Position numbers and translations under genes: made by a program
The notes under the pieces: generated by a model
Databases searched by the model: none
What the model saw: only the letters and a program-made list of their open reading frames with translations
Told to the model about the DNA's origin: nothing
Shown here: positions 18,215 to 29,885 of the stretch, one piece after another
Layout: the number at the start of each line of letters is the position of its first letter
Position numbering within the stretch: position 1 is the first letter of the stretch
Assembly: GCA_024291935.2 (NCBI GenBank)
Contig: CM044316.1
Location: 9,540,501 to 9,604,500, forward strand
Length of the DNA stretch: 64,000 nucleotides
From: Okapia johnstoni
Lineage: Eukaryota > Chordata > Mammalia > Artiodactyla > Giraffidae
Reading direction: 5' to 3'

Positions 18215-18438
18215 CTACATGTATGCTAAGTCACTCAGTCATGTCTGACTCTTTGTGACCCCATGGACTGTAGCCCGCCAGGCTCCTCTGTCCATGGGAT
18301 TCTCCAGGCAAGAATACTGGAGTGGGTTGCCATTCCCTCCTCCAGGGGATCTTCCCAACCTAGGGATTGAACTCTAGTCTCTTATATCTCCTGCACTGGC
18401 AGGTGAGTTATTTACCACTAGCACTACCTGGGAAGCCC
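18215..18438 (+). repeat. Bov-tA SINE
   Basis: 'atgctaagtcactcagtcatgtctgactctttgtgaccccatgg ... tagcactacctgggaagccc'. Confidence 0.88.
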
Positions 18439-19710
18439 TATGTGGCTATAGAGGCCACTCAACAAGTCCAGGGAGCATCATTGGCCTTCAGCTGCCTGTG
18501 GGTACCCCTGAATCAGGGGGTCATTCATTGGGCTTCTCACGTGGCACAAAGCTGGGGCAGGGGTGGGGAGGGAGACCTGAGCAAGGAGATATCAGAACAG
18601 TAGGGACCAAGCAGCCAGGGCTGCTACAGAATTACTTCTTGAAGAGTTTGCTCTCAGCTTCTCAGGGTGGACCCAGCCAAGCCTTGGGGGCCACACCAGC
18701 CCTCCCTCTGACTCATGCATCCTGGTGGGAACCCCACAGTGGAGGCAGAGAAAGCAGCCTTTAAATAGAGCTCTGCACCATCTGAGACTGTGGGGCTGAT
18801 GGAAGGAAGCCAGCGGCCGCCCCAGGCCCAGCCACAGGCCTGAAGAGGCTGGGCTCTGATAACCCCACCTCTCTGCCTTCTCCTCCCTCCCCTTGCAACC
18901 TCTAACGGCCCACTGCCACGAAACCCAGGCTCAGATGTTTAGGCTTTCTGTAAATGCAAGATATAAAAAGAACCATGGGGTGGATTGGAAGGGTGGGGAA
19001 TGGCCACCAGCTTGCCAAGAGCTCCCACCCCCAGGCTGCCCCTAGTGCAGCAAACATCCCCCTCTCCCCAGCCACCACCCCTAGACATGCAGGCTCATGC
19101 TTGTGTGCGGACACATTGTGACAACCCAGCATTTAGAATCAGGGATAAGGAGGCCAGCCAGCTGGGGGGAAGCCAAGTCTGACTTTATAAAGGTCTCTTT
19201 CCTGGGCGAGAACTGGGTGCTGGCCATTGTAATTTATGCAGATGCTCCCAGTTGAAACAAGTCAAGCCTGCCCCAGGATCTTACCTCTCAGTGTGGGGGT
19301 GAGGGGGTACCTGGACACGGCGAGGCTCCGGCTGCCAGGCCCAGCCTGGCCTCCCCAGGCTCTGAACAGGGCATTCAGAAATGGCCACCTGTCAACAGCG
19401 TCATCTACCTGCCCCCTCAGCCCCACCTCCTCCCAATCATGCTTCCGGTCCTCACTTCTGCCCCTGGGTCCAGCTCTTCATGACCACCGTTCAACTTCCA
19501 GAGATCCTTGCTCCTCCATCAGGGCAACTGTAGCCCCCAACCAGCTGCCCCCGCTCCCAACCCCTGGACTCTCTGCTCATGCAGCCCACCTCACCTGCAG
19601 CCCAAGCTCCCCACATTCGGAGCTTAAGATGTCCACCACCTGCCTGAGGCCATCTCTCCGTCCCGTGCCGGGACTTTGTGCTGGTCCTTTTACTACACAT
19701 AGACAGGCTT
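18439..19710. other. Mostly unique spacer, no gene supported
   Basis: I recognise no repeat family here. There are no splice-linked ORFs with family resemblance, although 19236-19901 is open on the + strand; its second half is SINE. Confidence 0.5.
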
Positions 19711-19915
19711 TCCAGGTGCCTCACATGGTAAAGAATCTGCCCCCAGTGTGGGAGACCTGGGTTCAGTACCTGGGTGGGGAAGATCCCCTGGAGGAGGGCA
19801 TGCCACCCACTCCATTATTCTTGCCTGGAGAATCCCAAGGACAGAGGAGCCTGGCAGGCTACAGTCTATGGGGTCGCCAAGAGTCGGACATGACTGAGTG
19901 ACTAACACACACATT
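19711..19915 (-). repeat. Bov-tA SINE (opposite orientation)
   Basis: 'ctttccaggtgcctcacatggtaaagaatctg ... gggtcgccaagagtcggacatgactgagtgactaac'. Confidence 0.86.
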
Positions 19916-20227
19916 CCAGGGTGCCAGGCAAAGGTCAGGAGCTGGGAATGCACAGCGGTAAGTAAGACAGGTGCTGTCACATCCTCATGGACTCCCAGTT
20001 AGATGGAGGAGGCAGAGGGCGCATCAACAAACCTACATTAACAAACCAAAAAGAAAAGGCAGGGAAGTAATGAATTACAACTAGGATGTGTCCTATGAGG
20101 GAACAGCTGGGAGCACTGCAGAGAGGTGGACCTTCCTCAGAAAGGGGAAAGGAACATGTACACAAGGGTCCCATAGAAGGAGAGGGAGGAGTGGGAACTT
20201 TTTATACAGGGAAAGAAGCTCTGTTAT

Positions 20228-20398
20228 TTTGCAACTCCAAAGGCTGTAGCCCACCAGGCTCCTCTGTCCATGGGATTTCCCAGGCAAGAATACTGGAGTG
20301 GGTTGCCATTTCCTCCTCCAAGGGATCTTCTGGACACAGGGATTGAACCTGAGTCTCCTGCTTGGCAGGTGTTCTTTACCACTGAGCCACTGGAAAGG
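20228..20398 (+). repeat. Bov-tA SINE, 5'-truncated
   Basis: 'tgcaactccaaaggctgtagcccaccaggctcctctgtccatggg ... ttctttaccactgagccactgg'. Confidence 0.82.
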
Positions 20399-20539
20399 TG
20401 CTAAAGAAGCTTGGAGGACGAAATTGAGATCAAGATGCCATGTGCATCCCCCTTGGGACTATTTGGTCTCTATCCTGAGAACAGTAGGGACCTACTGAGG
20501 GTTCAGGAGAGCTGGCATCTTCAGACTTCAATTTGGGAG

Positions 20540-21500
20540 AGCTCACTGACCTAGAGACAGAAAGGTCAGTGATTACCAGGGACTGGGGTGAGGGGAATGA
20601 GCAGGCATTGCTTAATGAGGACAGAGTTGTTTCATTTTGTTTTGGCTATGCTGCACGGCTTGTGGGATCTTGGTTCCTGGACCAGGGATCAAACCCATGC
20701 CTCCTGTAGTGAAAGCTCAGAGTCCTAACCACCAGGGAGTTCCCAGGGACAGGGTTTCAGTTTGGAATGATGAAAAAGTTCTGGAGATGGATGATGGTGA
20801 TGATTGGGTGACAATGTAAACGTATGTAAAGCCATGAACTTTCACTTAAAAATGGTTAAAAAATGATAAATCTTATATATATCTTACCACAACTTATAAA
20901 AGTTTAAAAAGGCAAAATTTAAGTTAGATATATTTATGTCATAGGTTAAGGTGGAAATAACCCACGTCCATCCACAAATGAATGGATTAAAAAAACTGTG
21001 GTACATCCATACAATGGAGTGTTCATTCAGAAAAGGATCGAACTTTAGATACCTGCTGCAAAGTGAATGAGTTTCAAAAACAAACGAACAGGAATTCTCT
21101 GGTGTTCCCATTGTTAGAACTCTGCACACTTTCATTGCCGAGGGCCTGGGTTAGATCCTTGATCATAGAACTAAGATCCCACAATACATGCAGCATGGCC
21201 AAAAACAAAATAAACAAACACAACCCCACCAAGCTAACAAAAGACCACCTAGTGTGTGATTCCATTGATATGAAATGTCCAGAAGAGGGAAATCCATAGA
21301 GACAGAAAACAGATGACTGGTTGCCAGGGACTAAAGGAAGGGGGATGGGAGTGACAGCTCATAGGTACAGGGTTTCTTGGGGTGATGGAAACTTTCTGCA
21401 GATGGATAGGTGGTGATGGTTGCCCAACCTTGTGTTTGTCCTAAATGCCAGGGCACTGTACACTTTAAAATGGTTAACTTTATGTTCATATATTTTGTCT
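20540..21500 (+). repeat. L1 3'-end pieces with CHR insertions
   Basis: Two stretches of 'gatggtgatgattgggtgacaatgtaaa ... aaaatggttaa' type L1 3' UTR occur at about 20750-20900 and 21300-21500. Antisense CHR lies at about 20630-20752 and sense CHR at 21088-21225. A short (GAAA)n patch follows at 21517-21535. Confidence 0.65.
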
Positions 21501-21539
21501 CAATTTTTTTTAAAAGGAAAGAAAGAAAGAAAGATAGGA

Positions 21540-22077
21540 AAGTTAAGTTTGCTGGCTACACTGAGAAAAGAGAAGGGTCAGGGACACTGAAGCATGAAGT
21601 TGGGGCACATCTCCAGCCCCAGACAATGACAGATGATGGCACCAGGGAGGGGCAGGGAAAAGCAGAGGAAAGGGAGAAACAGAGAGACAGGAGGTAGGGT
21701 CCCATGACTGGTTAGATGAGAGGGTGGTGGTGGTTCATGGGATGTTTCTATCTCATCTGTCTGCTCTGGCGGGTGGGGCAGGGGTGGGGATTACTCAAGG
21801 CAGATCTAGGCTTCCTGTCTGTGATCCTGCCGTGCCTCCATCAGCCTGCCTATCTCAGCGGTCAATCCCATACCACCTTGAAGGCTCGAATGTCCCCTCC
21901 CCGGGGGTATCCCCATCATCCCCTCCCCAGCGTTAATCATCAGAACCCTCTGAGTGTCCCCGCGCCCCTCCAACTCCGATTCCGTCCACCCTCTTTGCTG
22001 TCCTAACCAGGAAACACTCCCAAAAGCCCCAAGTCAGCATCAGCTGACATTCAGGTCTCAGGCTCCTTTAGAACAGA
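21540..22077. other. Unique spacer, nothing recognised
   Basis: No repeat family, gene or RNA is recognised by eye. Confidence 0.45.
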
Positions 22078-22240
22078 GGTCTGCAAACATCTGGAAAGGG
22101 CCAGACAGGAACTATTTTCTGCTTCAAGGGCCAGGCTGTCTCTGTGGCAAAGACTCAACTCTGCTTTGTAGCATAAAAGCAGCCTGGGATAATAGGTAAA
22201 CGAATGAGCCCAATTGTGTGTCAATAAAACTTTATTTATG
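22078..22240 (+). repeat. hAT-Charlie-type DNA transposon fossil, second copy
   Basis: 'gtctgcaaacatctggaaagggccagacaggaactatttt ... tgtgtcaataaaactttatttat' belongs to the same family as 9797-9985. Confidence 0.55.
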
Positions 22241-22502
22241 GGACTTCCGTGGTGGCCCAGTGGTTAAGAATCTGCCAGTTCAAGCCCTGCTGCATGCCAC
22301 TGAACAACTAAGCCCAAGCTCCACGACTACGAAGCCCAGGTACCTAGAGCCTGTGCTCTACAATGAGAGAAGCCACCACAATGAGAAACCAGCACCCAGC
22401 AACGAAGAGTAGCCCCCGCTTGCTGCAACCAGAGAAAGCCCATGCACAGCAATGAAGGCCTACCAAAGCCGAAACATAAAATAAATTAAAATTGAAAAAC
22501 AA
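22238..22502 (+). repeat. CHR-2-type SINE
   Basis: 'gggacttccgtggtggcccagtggttaagaatctgcc ... caatgagagaagccaccacaatgagaaaccagc ... aaataaattaaaa'. Confidence 0.84.
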
Positions 22503-22524
22503 CTTTATTTATGGACTCTGACTT

Positions 22525-22778
22525 TTTAGATAATTATTTATTTGACTGTGCCAGGTCTTAGTTACAGCACCTGGGATGTTCCATCTTCATTGCAGCATGA
22601 AGGATCTTTTAGTTGTGGTATCCGGTATTTTTAGTGGCTGCATCCGAACTCGTAGGTGCAGCATATAAACTCTTAGTTGGGGCAAATGGGATCTAGTTCC
22701 CCGACCAGGGATTGAACTCAGGCCCCCTGCCTTGGGAGCACAGAGTCTTAGCAAATGGACCACCAGGGAAGTCCCATG
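22525..22778 (-). repeat. CHR-type SINE (antisense)
   Basis: 'ttatttatttgactgtgccaggtcttagttacagc ... gcaaatggaccaccagggaagtcccatgg'. Confidence 0.82.
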
Positions 22779-22789
22779 GACACTGACTT

Positions 22790-23320
22790 TTTAATTGAAT
22801 TATATTTGACATGTAACATTGTATAAATTTAAGGTGTCCAACATTTGATACATTTATACAGTATAACTGACATATATTGTAATATGGTTGCCATTGTATC
22901 CATAATTAGCACCTCTGTGAAAGTGTTGGTTGCTCAGTCATGTCCAACTCTTTGTGATCCCATGGACTGTGGCCCACCAGGCTCCTCTGTCCATGGAATT
23001 CTCCAGGCAAGAATAATGGAGTGGCTAGCCATTCCCTTTTTCAGGGGATCTTCCCAATCCAGGGATCAAACCTGGGTTTCCTGCATTGCAGACAGATTCT
23101 TTAACTTCTGAGCCACCAGGGAAGCCCATTAGCACCTCTATATGATGTTATATAATCATCATTTCTTTTTAGTGGTGGAAATAGTTAAGTTGCTAGTCTC
23201 TTAGCAAGTCTGATGATTATAATACAACATTTTAATCTATATTTACTCTTCTGTGCATCTGTGGAATTCTAGGATTTATTTACTACTCAGTCCAAGTTTA
23301 TACCCTTCAGCAATGTCTGT
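22790..23320 (-). repeat. Old L1 fragment (antisense) interrupted by Bov-tA
   Basis: 'ttgaattatatttgacatgtaacattgtataaatttaaggtg...' resumes after the SINE with 'ctatatgatgttatataatcatcatttc'. The Bov-tA at about 22917-23128 is flanked on both sides by ATTAGCACCTCT. Confidence 0.7.
22917..23128 (+). repeat. Bov-tA SINE with 12-bp flanking duplication
   Basis: 'gtgaaagtgttggttgctcagtcatgtccaactc ... agccaccagggaagccc'. ATTAGCACCTCT occurs directly before and directly after. Confidence 0.9.
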
Positions 23321-23479
23321 TCTATCCCCACCCCCCCAGCTCCTTGGCCACTTAAATTTGAATTGCAGATCATTTTCAAGTTGTGAATTGTTTTTTCCAG
23401 CCATTTGAAAATGAAAAGGCCATTCTTAATGCACTGGCTGTACAGGAACAGACAATAGGCTGCATTTAGAAACCAAGGC

Positions 23480-23642
23480 TGTGGATGACTCCAAAACTAT
23501 TTCTTGCCCCACATTTGCCCCTTATAATAGTGTATATCAGGGAGTCTTTTTAAGGGCACTAATCCCATTCATGAGAGACCCACCCTCATGACCTCATTCC
23601 CTTTCAAAGGCTGTGCTTCCTAATACTATCACTGTGGTGGTT
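23480..23642 (-). repeat. MLT1-like LTR fragment (antisense)
   Basis: 'taagggcactaatcccattcatgagagacccaccctcatgacctcattccc' is the complement of the MLT1 block seen at 17.4 kb. It is a non-coding relic. Confidence 0.5.
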
Positions 23643-23658
23643 AGAATTTCAATATAGG

Positions 23659-23858
23659 GTTTGATGCATGATACAGGGCGCTTGGGGCTGGTGCACCGGA
23701 ATGACCGGAGGGATGGGATGGGATGGGGAGGGAGGTGGGAGAGGGGTTCTGGAAGGGGAAAACATGTACACCCATGGTGGATTCATGTCAATGTATGGCA
23801 AAACAAATACAATATTGTAAACTTAAAAAATAGATAAATAAACTAATTTAAAAAAAAA
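23659..23858 (+). repeat. Young bovine-type L1, strongly 5'-truncated, with 16-bp target-site duplication
   Basis: Only the last 200 bp of the element are present ('tttgatgcatgatacagggcg ... gggaggtggg ... atggcaaaacaaatacaatattgtaa' plus poly-A). AGAATTTCAATATAGG occurs at 23643-23658 and again at 23859-23874, base for base. The intact duplication suggests a recent insertion. Confidence 0.88.
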
Positions 23859-23951
23859 AGAATTTCAATATAGGAATTCGAGTGAGGGGGTGGAGACACA
23901 AACATTCAGACCACAGTTGTGAGTATCCAGGGTTTTTTTAAATTATTATCA

Positions 23952-24090
23952 TTGGGAATTCTCTGGTGGTCCAGTGGCTAAGATCCCACACTCCCAATAC
24001 AGCGGGCCCAGTTCAATCCCTTGTCAGGGTACTAGATCCCACGTGCCACAACTAAGACGCACTGCAGCCAAATGAGTTTAAAAAAAAAAA
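23952..24090 (+). repeat. CHR-type SINE
   Basis: 'gggaattctctggtggtccagtggctaagatcccac ... gacgcactgcagccaaatgag' plus an A tail. Confidence 0.8.
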
Positions 24091-24502
24091 AAAACTGCTC
24101 TGAAACGCTGCCTTGACACCTGGGACACCAGGTCACTTCATGGCCACAATCAGAAGACAGAAAACTCCTAAGTACTCCCAGGGTCCCCAGCTGCCCAGGA
24201 GGAACAAATTGGCAGAGGCCAAGTGAGGGGCTTTCCAGCAACAAACACAGACCTCCCTTCCACACCTCCATTGGGAAGAACATTCAAACATGTCCCTGAC
24301 TATCTTTCTCAATTAGCCATCACTCTGCTCTCCCCCAGCACTCTCACATTCTCTCACAACCCCAGTGTATTTTCTTAAAGGTGTTTTTCTTTTTCAGAGC
24401 TTATCAGTGTATTTAAGCAGCAAATATTACCTGTCCCCACCTCCTCAATGGAAGGACAATCATCTGTATAGTCCAGAGATCAGTTAGGAATAAGTTTGGG
24501 TT
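24091..24502. other. Unique spacer, nothing recognised
   Basis: No repeat or gene family recognised. Confidence 0.45.
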
Positions 24503-24892
24503 GTTTTTCAGTTGCTCAGTCGTGTCTGACTCTTTGCGACCCCATGAACTGCAGCACGCCAGGCTTCCCTATTCTTTACCATCTCCCATGAGTTTGCTCA
24601 AACTCATGTCTATTGAGTCAGTGATGCCATCCAGCTATCTCATCTTCTGCTGCCCCCTTCTCCTCCTACCCTCAATCTTTCCCAGCATCAAGGTCTTTTC
24701 CAGTGAGTCGGCTCTTTGCATCAGGTGGTCAGAGTATTGGAGCTTCATCTTCAGTATCAGTCCTTCCAATGAATATTCAGGAGTGATTTCCTTTAGGATG
24801 GACTGGTTTGATCTTCTTGCAGCCCAAGGGACTACTCAAAAATCTTCTCCAACACCACAGTTCAAAAGCATCAATTCTTCTGGGTGTGGTGG
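24503..24892 (-). repeat. BovB LINE 3' end (antisense)
   Basis: 'gttgctcagtcgtgtctgactctttgcgaccccatgaactgc ... agcttcatcttcagtatcagtccttccaatgaatattcagg ... aaaagcatcaattcttc' is the complement of the BovB 3' end. Confidence 0.85.
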
Positions 24893-25017
24893 TCATACCA
24901 ATTTCACTCTGCCTGTGTAGTGAAAACACACACCTCAGATTGGGACTAGAACCCATTTTTTTAAATATATGGATCATTTTTAAAGTATTTATTGAATTTG
25001 TTACAATATTGCTTCTA

Positions 25018-25335
25018 TTTTATTTTGTTTTTTTTGCTGTGAAGCATGTGGGGTCTTAGCTTCTGACCAGGGATCGAACCCACAACCTCTGCACCAGAAG
25101 GTTAAATCTTAACCACTGAATCATGAGGAAAGTCCTTGATTGTCTTTTTTTAATATTATTTTTATTTATTTGGCTGCACTGGGTCTTAGTTGCACCACAC
25201 GGGATCTTCAATCTTCATTGAGGAATGTGGAATTTTTTGTTTCGGCAGGTGGGATCTAGTTCCCTGACCAGGGATGAAACCAGGCCCCTTGCACTGGAAG
25301 CACAGAATTTTAGCCATTAAACCACCAAGGAAGTG
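25018..25335 (-). repeat. Two CHR-type SINEs (antisense), side by side
   Basis: One at 25018-25135 ends 'ctgaatcatgaggaaagtcc'; the next at about 25150-25335 runs 'tttatttggctgcactgggtcttagttgc ... aaaccaccaaggaagtgc'. Confidence 0.78.
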
Positions 25336-25349
25336 CACCCCCACTGTCA

Positions 25350-25665
25350 TAAGGGGATCAAACCAGTCCATCCTAAAGGAAATCAATCCTGAATATTCAT
25401 TGGAAGGGCTGATGCTGAAACTGAAGCTCCAATCCTTTGGCCACCTGATGTGAAGAGCTGACTCATCAGAAAAGACCCTGATGCTGGGAAACATTGAAGG
25501 CAGGAAGAGAAGGAGACGATGGTTGGATGGCACCACCAACTCAATGGACATGAGTTTGAGCAAACTCATGGGAGATGGTGAAGGACAGGGAAGCCTGGTG
25601 TGCTGCAGTCCATGGGGTCACAAAGAGTCAGACACGACTGAATGACTGAACAACAACAAATGTAT
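25350..25665 (+). repeat. BovB LINE 3' end
   Basis: 'aaggggatcaaaccagtccatcctaaaggaaatcaatcc ... gactgaatgactgaacaacaacaaa'. Confidence 0.87.
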
Positions 25666-25774
25666 TACAGTGAGCACATAATGAGGCTCAAGGTCCACTG
25701 GAAATCTCATCTTCCACCAGCTTACATCTAATCATTTCTAAAAAGTTTATGTTGTATCCTCAACGACTACATCA

Positions 25775-26062
25775 TTCTTTTATTTATTTTATAATTTTAT
25801 TTAATTAATTACTTTATTCTCTGGCTGCTGCATGCAGGTTTTCTCTAGCTGCAGTGCATGGGCTCCTCATTCATGGGCTTCTCATCACAGTGCCCCTCCA
25901 CACACACATTGCAGAGTATGGGCTCCAGGGCACACAGGCTTGGGAGTTGTGGCATGTGGACATAGTTGTCCCAAGACACATGGGATCTTCCCAGACCAGG
26001 GATCAAACCTGTGTCCCCTGCACTGGCAGGCAGATTCTTAAAGACTGGACCAGCAGAAGTCC
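25775..26062 (-). repeat. CHR-2-type SINE (antisense), diverged
   Basis: 'ctttattctctggctgctgcatgcaggttttctctagctgcagtgc ... gccctgcactggcaggcagattc ... accagcagaagtcc'. Confidence 0.7.
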
Positions 26063-26111
26063 TATGTCACACTTTTAAACGTTGTGCCCTGCCCGCTTCC
26101 CTCCTGTTTCA

Positions 26112-27430
26112 ACAGAACAAAAGCAGCCACAGAAATGAGGATGACTGCTATCATGAAACAAAACAAAAACCAACAAGTGTTGATGGGGACATGGAGAAAC
26201 TGGAGCTCCTGTGCATTGCTGACAGGCACATAAGAGTATAGCCACTGTGGAAAACTGTATGGAAATTTCTCAAAAACTTAAAAATGGAATGACCACACAA
26301 CCCAGCAATTCCAGCCAAAAGAACTGAAAGCAGGGTCTCGAAGAAATATTTGTGCACCCATGTTCACAGCAGTATTATTCACAACAGCTAACAAATGGAA
26401 GCAATCCAAGTGCTTGGAATTACCAAACTGTGTTACATCCATACAGTGGAATATCATTCAGCCTTTAAAAGGAAGGAAGGAGTTCCCTAGTGGTGCACTG
26501 GATAAGAACCTGCCAATGCAGCAAATACGAATTCCATCCACAGTCCAGGAAGAGTCCACATGTTAGATTCCAGCAGCTAAGCCCGTGCGCCGTAACCACT
26601 GAGCCTGTGTGCCCCACAGCCTGCACTCCACAATAAGAGAAGCCACAGCAATGAGACCCCGAGCACTGTAATGAAAAGTCGTCCCCACTCACTGCAACTA
26701 AAGAAAGCCTGTGCGAAGCAAGGAAGACCCTGCACAGCCAAACATTTAAAAATTAATTAAAAAGAAGCTATTGTCTAGGGACTCACCTGGCAGTCCAGTG
26801 GTTAAGACTCTATGCTTCTACTGCAGAGGGAGTGGGTTCCATCCCTGGTCAGGGAACTATTAATAAGATCCTGCATGCTGCATAGTGTGGCAAAAAAATT
26901 TTAAAAAATAGTAATAATAGATACATAAAAAGAAATTCTGACACATATTACAACTTGGATGAACCTTGAGGACATTCTGCTAAGTGAAATAAGCAAAACA
27001 AAAAGAGGAGTACTGTATAATTCTTATAAGCACTTATATCAAGTACTTAGATTAGTCAAAATCATAGAGACAGAAAGTAGAATGATGGTTTCCAGGGGCT
27101 GAGGGGAGGTGAACAGGAGAGTTAATAGGTATAGAGCTTCAGATTTACGAGAGTTGTGGGGGTGAGACTTCCCTGGTGGTCCAATGGTTAGGACTCCGGG
27201 CTGCCACTGGAGGGGGTATTTCAAACCCTGGTCAGGGAACTAAGGTCCTGCATACTGCACAGAAGAGCCAAAAAGTAGGGAAAAAATGGGGGGGAGGGGG
27301 GGAGAGTTGTGGGGATAGATGATAGTAATGGTTGCAGAGCAATATAAATGTATTTAACACCACTGATCTGTATGCTTAAAAAATAGCTAAGATGGTAAAT
27401 TTTTGTCATGTGTATTTTAACTCAATTAAA
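26112..27430 (+). repeat. Old L1 3' half broken up by three CHR SINEs
   Basis: L1 pieces at about 26112-26477 ('aatggagaccac...ttcacagcagtattattcacaacagc' type), 26920-27165 and 27290-27430 ('tgatctgtatgcttaaaaaatagctaagatgg'). CHR-2 at 26478-26762, CHR at 26772-26912 and CHR at 27166-27290 lie between them. Confidence 0.72.
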
Positions 27431-27432
27431 AA

Positions 27433-27575
27433 AAATGGCACCATTGACTCAATGCATATGAGTCTGAACAAAGTCCACGAGGTAGTGAAGGACAGGGAAG
27501 CCTGGCATGCTGCAGTCCATGGGGTCGCAGTCCATGGGGACACAATTGAGCGACTGAACAACAACAACAAAAAGG
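27433..27575 (+). repeat. BovB LINE tail fragment
   Basis: 'atggcaccattgactcaatgcatatgagtctg ... ggggacacaattgagcgactgaacaacaacaacaa', with a small internal duplication of CAGTCCATGGGG. Confidence 0.82.
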
Positions 27576-27699
27576 CAGCCAGACATGAATGGGCATGACT
27601 GTATAAATGTAATTTACAAGGGCTGAAATCATAATTCATATGATTTTTATGTTTCGAGGAATAATCTTTTGTTTCCAACTGCTTAAAAAATATCAAAAC

Positions 27700-27832
27700 T
27701 GGATTTCCTTGGTGGTCCAGTGGTTAAGGCTCTGAGCTTCCATTGCAGGGAGCTCAATGATTTGATTCCTGGTTGGGGAACTATGAGGGGACAATGCCCC
27801 AGGCTATGCCCTACAATCAAAAATAAAAAAGA
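27700..27832 (+). repeat. CHR-type SINE
   Basis: 'tggatttccttggtggtccagtggttaaggctctgagcttccattgcagg...' with an A-rich tail. Confidence 0.78.
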
Positions 27833-27839
27833 AAGAAAA

Positions 27840-29552
27840 ACAGAAAAAAGTGTCAAAACCATTCTGAGCCTGAGGGCTGTGCAGAGAAGAGGACCGGATG
27901 TTCTCCCCATACCCCCTCCACGCCCTACCCCTGCCACTCCCCACTGTGGGCTGGGTTGTGGTTTGGGGACTCAGGTCCAGTTCACCTCTGGCTTTCCTGC
28001 ACATCTCACATCTGACTGGGAACAGACTAGGCTGTACAGAACACACGTGTGCATGAATAAGGCAAGAGCACACTCCTGCTTTGCAGCCAGCCAGGCCAGC
28101 AGGCAAACCCTGGTGGTGCCTTCTCTTCTTTCCTGAGCAGCCTCAGGAAAACCACTTAACCTGTCTGGGCCTCTGGGTTTTCAACTGTAGATGATCCAGC
28201 ACGGTGCTGTGTAGGGCATGCCTCCACTTCTAGGACCTCCCTTGTCCTCCCTGCTTCTGCCCCTGGGAAACCAGGGAGCTCTATAAGAGGGAAAAAGGGA
28301 GCCTCCCTACACTGGATCCCTCCTCACTGCCACCAGGCCAGTGCCTGAGACTGTGCCCCACCACACACAGTCTCTCATCCTGGCTTAAATATATTCCAAC
28401 CCTTAGAGATATTCCATGCCCCTCACACATTTCTGTTTTCCTGCCATAGCCTAGTGCCAAGGAAAAGAAAAAAATCCCACTGGTGGGGAGCAGGGAGGGA
28501 AGATGGTGGTGTTGTGCAGGGGAGTGTGAAATGCAGCCTCAAGGGTTCTGGTCTTAATGGGGGTGCAGGGAAGGCTGAGGATGAGGGGGACACCCCACCC
28601 TGCACTCTGTTTCTCTCCTGGGCTCTGCCGCTCTGAGTCACCACTCTGGCAGTTGCTGGCTGGGAGCCAGGGCTGGGTGGGATGTGAGGGCGGCAGGCAG
28701 GCAGGTGGGGAGGCCTACTTTAGCTTCTGGTTTCTTCTCCACACCCATGAGGGCCCTTGGGTCTCAGAACACACACTCGGGCCACACCCAGTAAATCCGG
28801 ACGCCAGGTCAGGGCTCCCCATGCCTTCTGGCTCCTGGGCTGTCTCTGGGCCATCGCCCACCTCTGGGAACCAGGAAGGAAGAAAAGCTGGCCTGTCTCC
28901 ACCCACCAGCCTGGGGAACCGGCACCCCATGGCCTAGAATGACAGTCCCACTGAATCTCTCCCCAAGATGCCAGAACCTGCCAACCACCTCCATCCTCAG
29001 AACTCCATATCTGTTTCGGGCTAAAGACACACACACACACACACACCCAGTGATACTTTGTAGGAAGGCACCTATCTAAAGAGGTAGGGCAGTCAAAAGT
29101 GGGTGGTGAGCCTGCCCTCCACCCCACACCAACACGAAGCCACATCTGGGGACATTATTTGTTGCCATGACTGTAGGAGGTGGTGCTCCGGTACCCAGTA
29201 TAGGCAGATAGGATTGGGGGGGGGGAGGGGGGCTGAAGAAAGAGAACCAGACTTCCTTAATAAACATGAAGTCATTTTTAGCTTAAGCCATTTGGGGATT
29301 TTAGCCTGGCCATACGGCTTGCCTTGAACCGGTCTCAGAAATCAGTGATCTCAAGGGAAGTGAGGGAATGTAAGAACCCAGGAAAAGCAGTCAGGAAACA
29401 ATTGTTCAGCCATAAAACAAAGTCTTACTTCCTCCTGAGCAATCTGATACAGGTCTTTGAGTTCTGCAGGAACTAAGCTCCCTCCCCCAAGGTGGAGGAT
29501 AGAATGATTTTGTTGACCCTCCAGACTTTAACCAAAAAAAGCTTGCACTCTA
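27840..29552. other. Mostly unique spacer; no gene supported
   Basis: A weak MIR-like piece lies at about 28138-28200, a (CA)n at 29029-29046 and a G-run at 29214-29231. 29280-29552 has an LTR-like look but I cannot assign it. The ORFs here show no family resemblance and no consistent splice sites. Confidence 0.45.
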
Positions 29553-29758
29553 TTGTTGTTTAGCCCCTCAGTCCTGTCCGACTCTGTCATCCCACGGATT
29601 GTATGTAGTTCACCAGGCTCCTCTGTCCATGGGGTTTTCAGGCAAGAATACTGGAGTGGGTTGCCATTTCCTTCTCCAGGGATCTTCCTCACTCAGGGAT
29701 CGAACCCAAGTCTCCTGCATTGGCAGGCAGGTTCTTTAAAGCTGAGCCACCTGGGAAG
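29553..29758 (+). repeat. Bov-tA SINE
   Basis: 'ttgttgtttagcccctcagtcctgtccgactctgtcatcccacgg ... agctgagccacctgggaagc'. Confidence 0.87.
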
Positions 29759-29885
29759 CTTTGGCCCAATTCTATGCTGTGTTCTCCTCTGCTCAAGCCA
29801 CCTCCTGAATATGCATGTATCCTTAGCTTAAAATTTCCCCAATTTTGCTGGTCTGGGAGACACTGCTTTGGGAAAGCTCCCTGGT

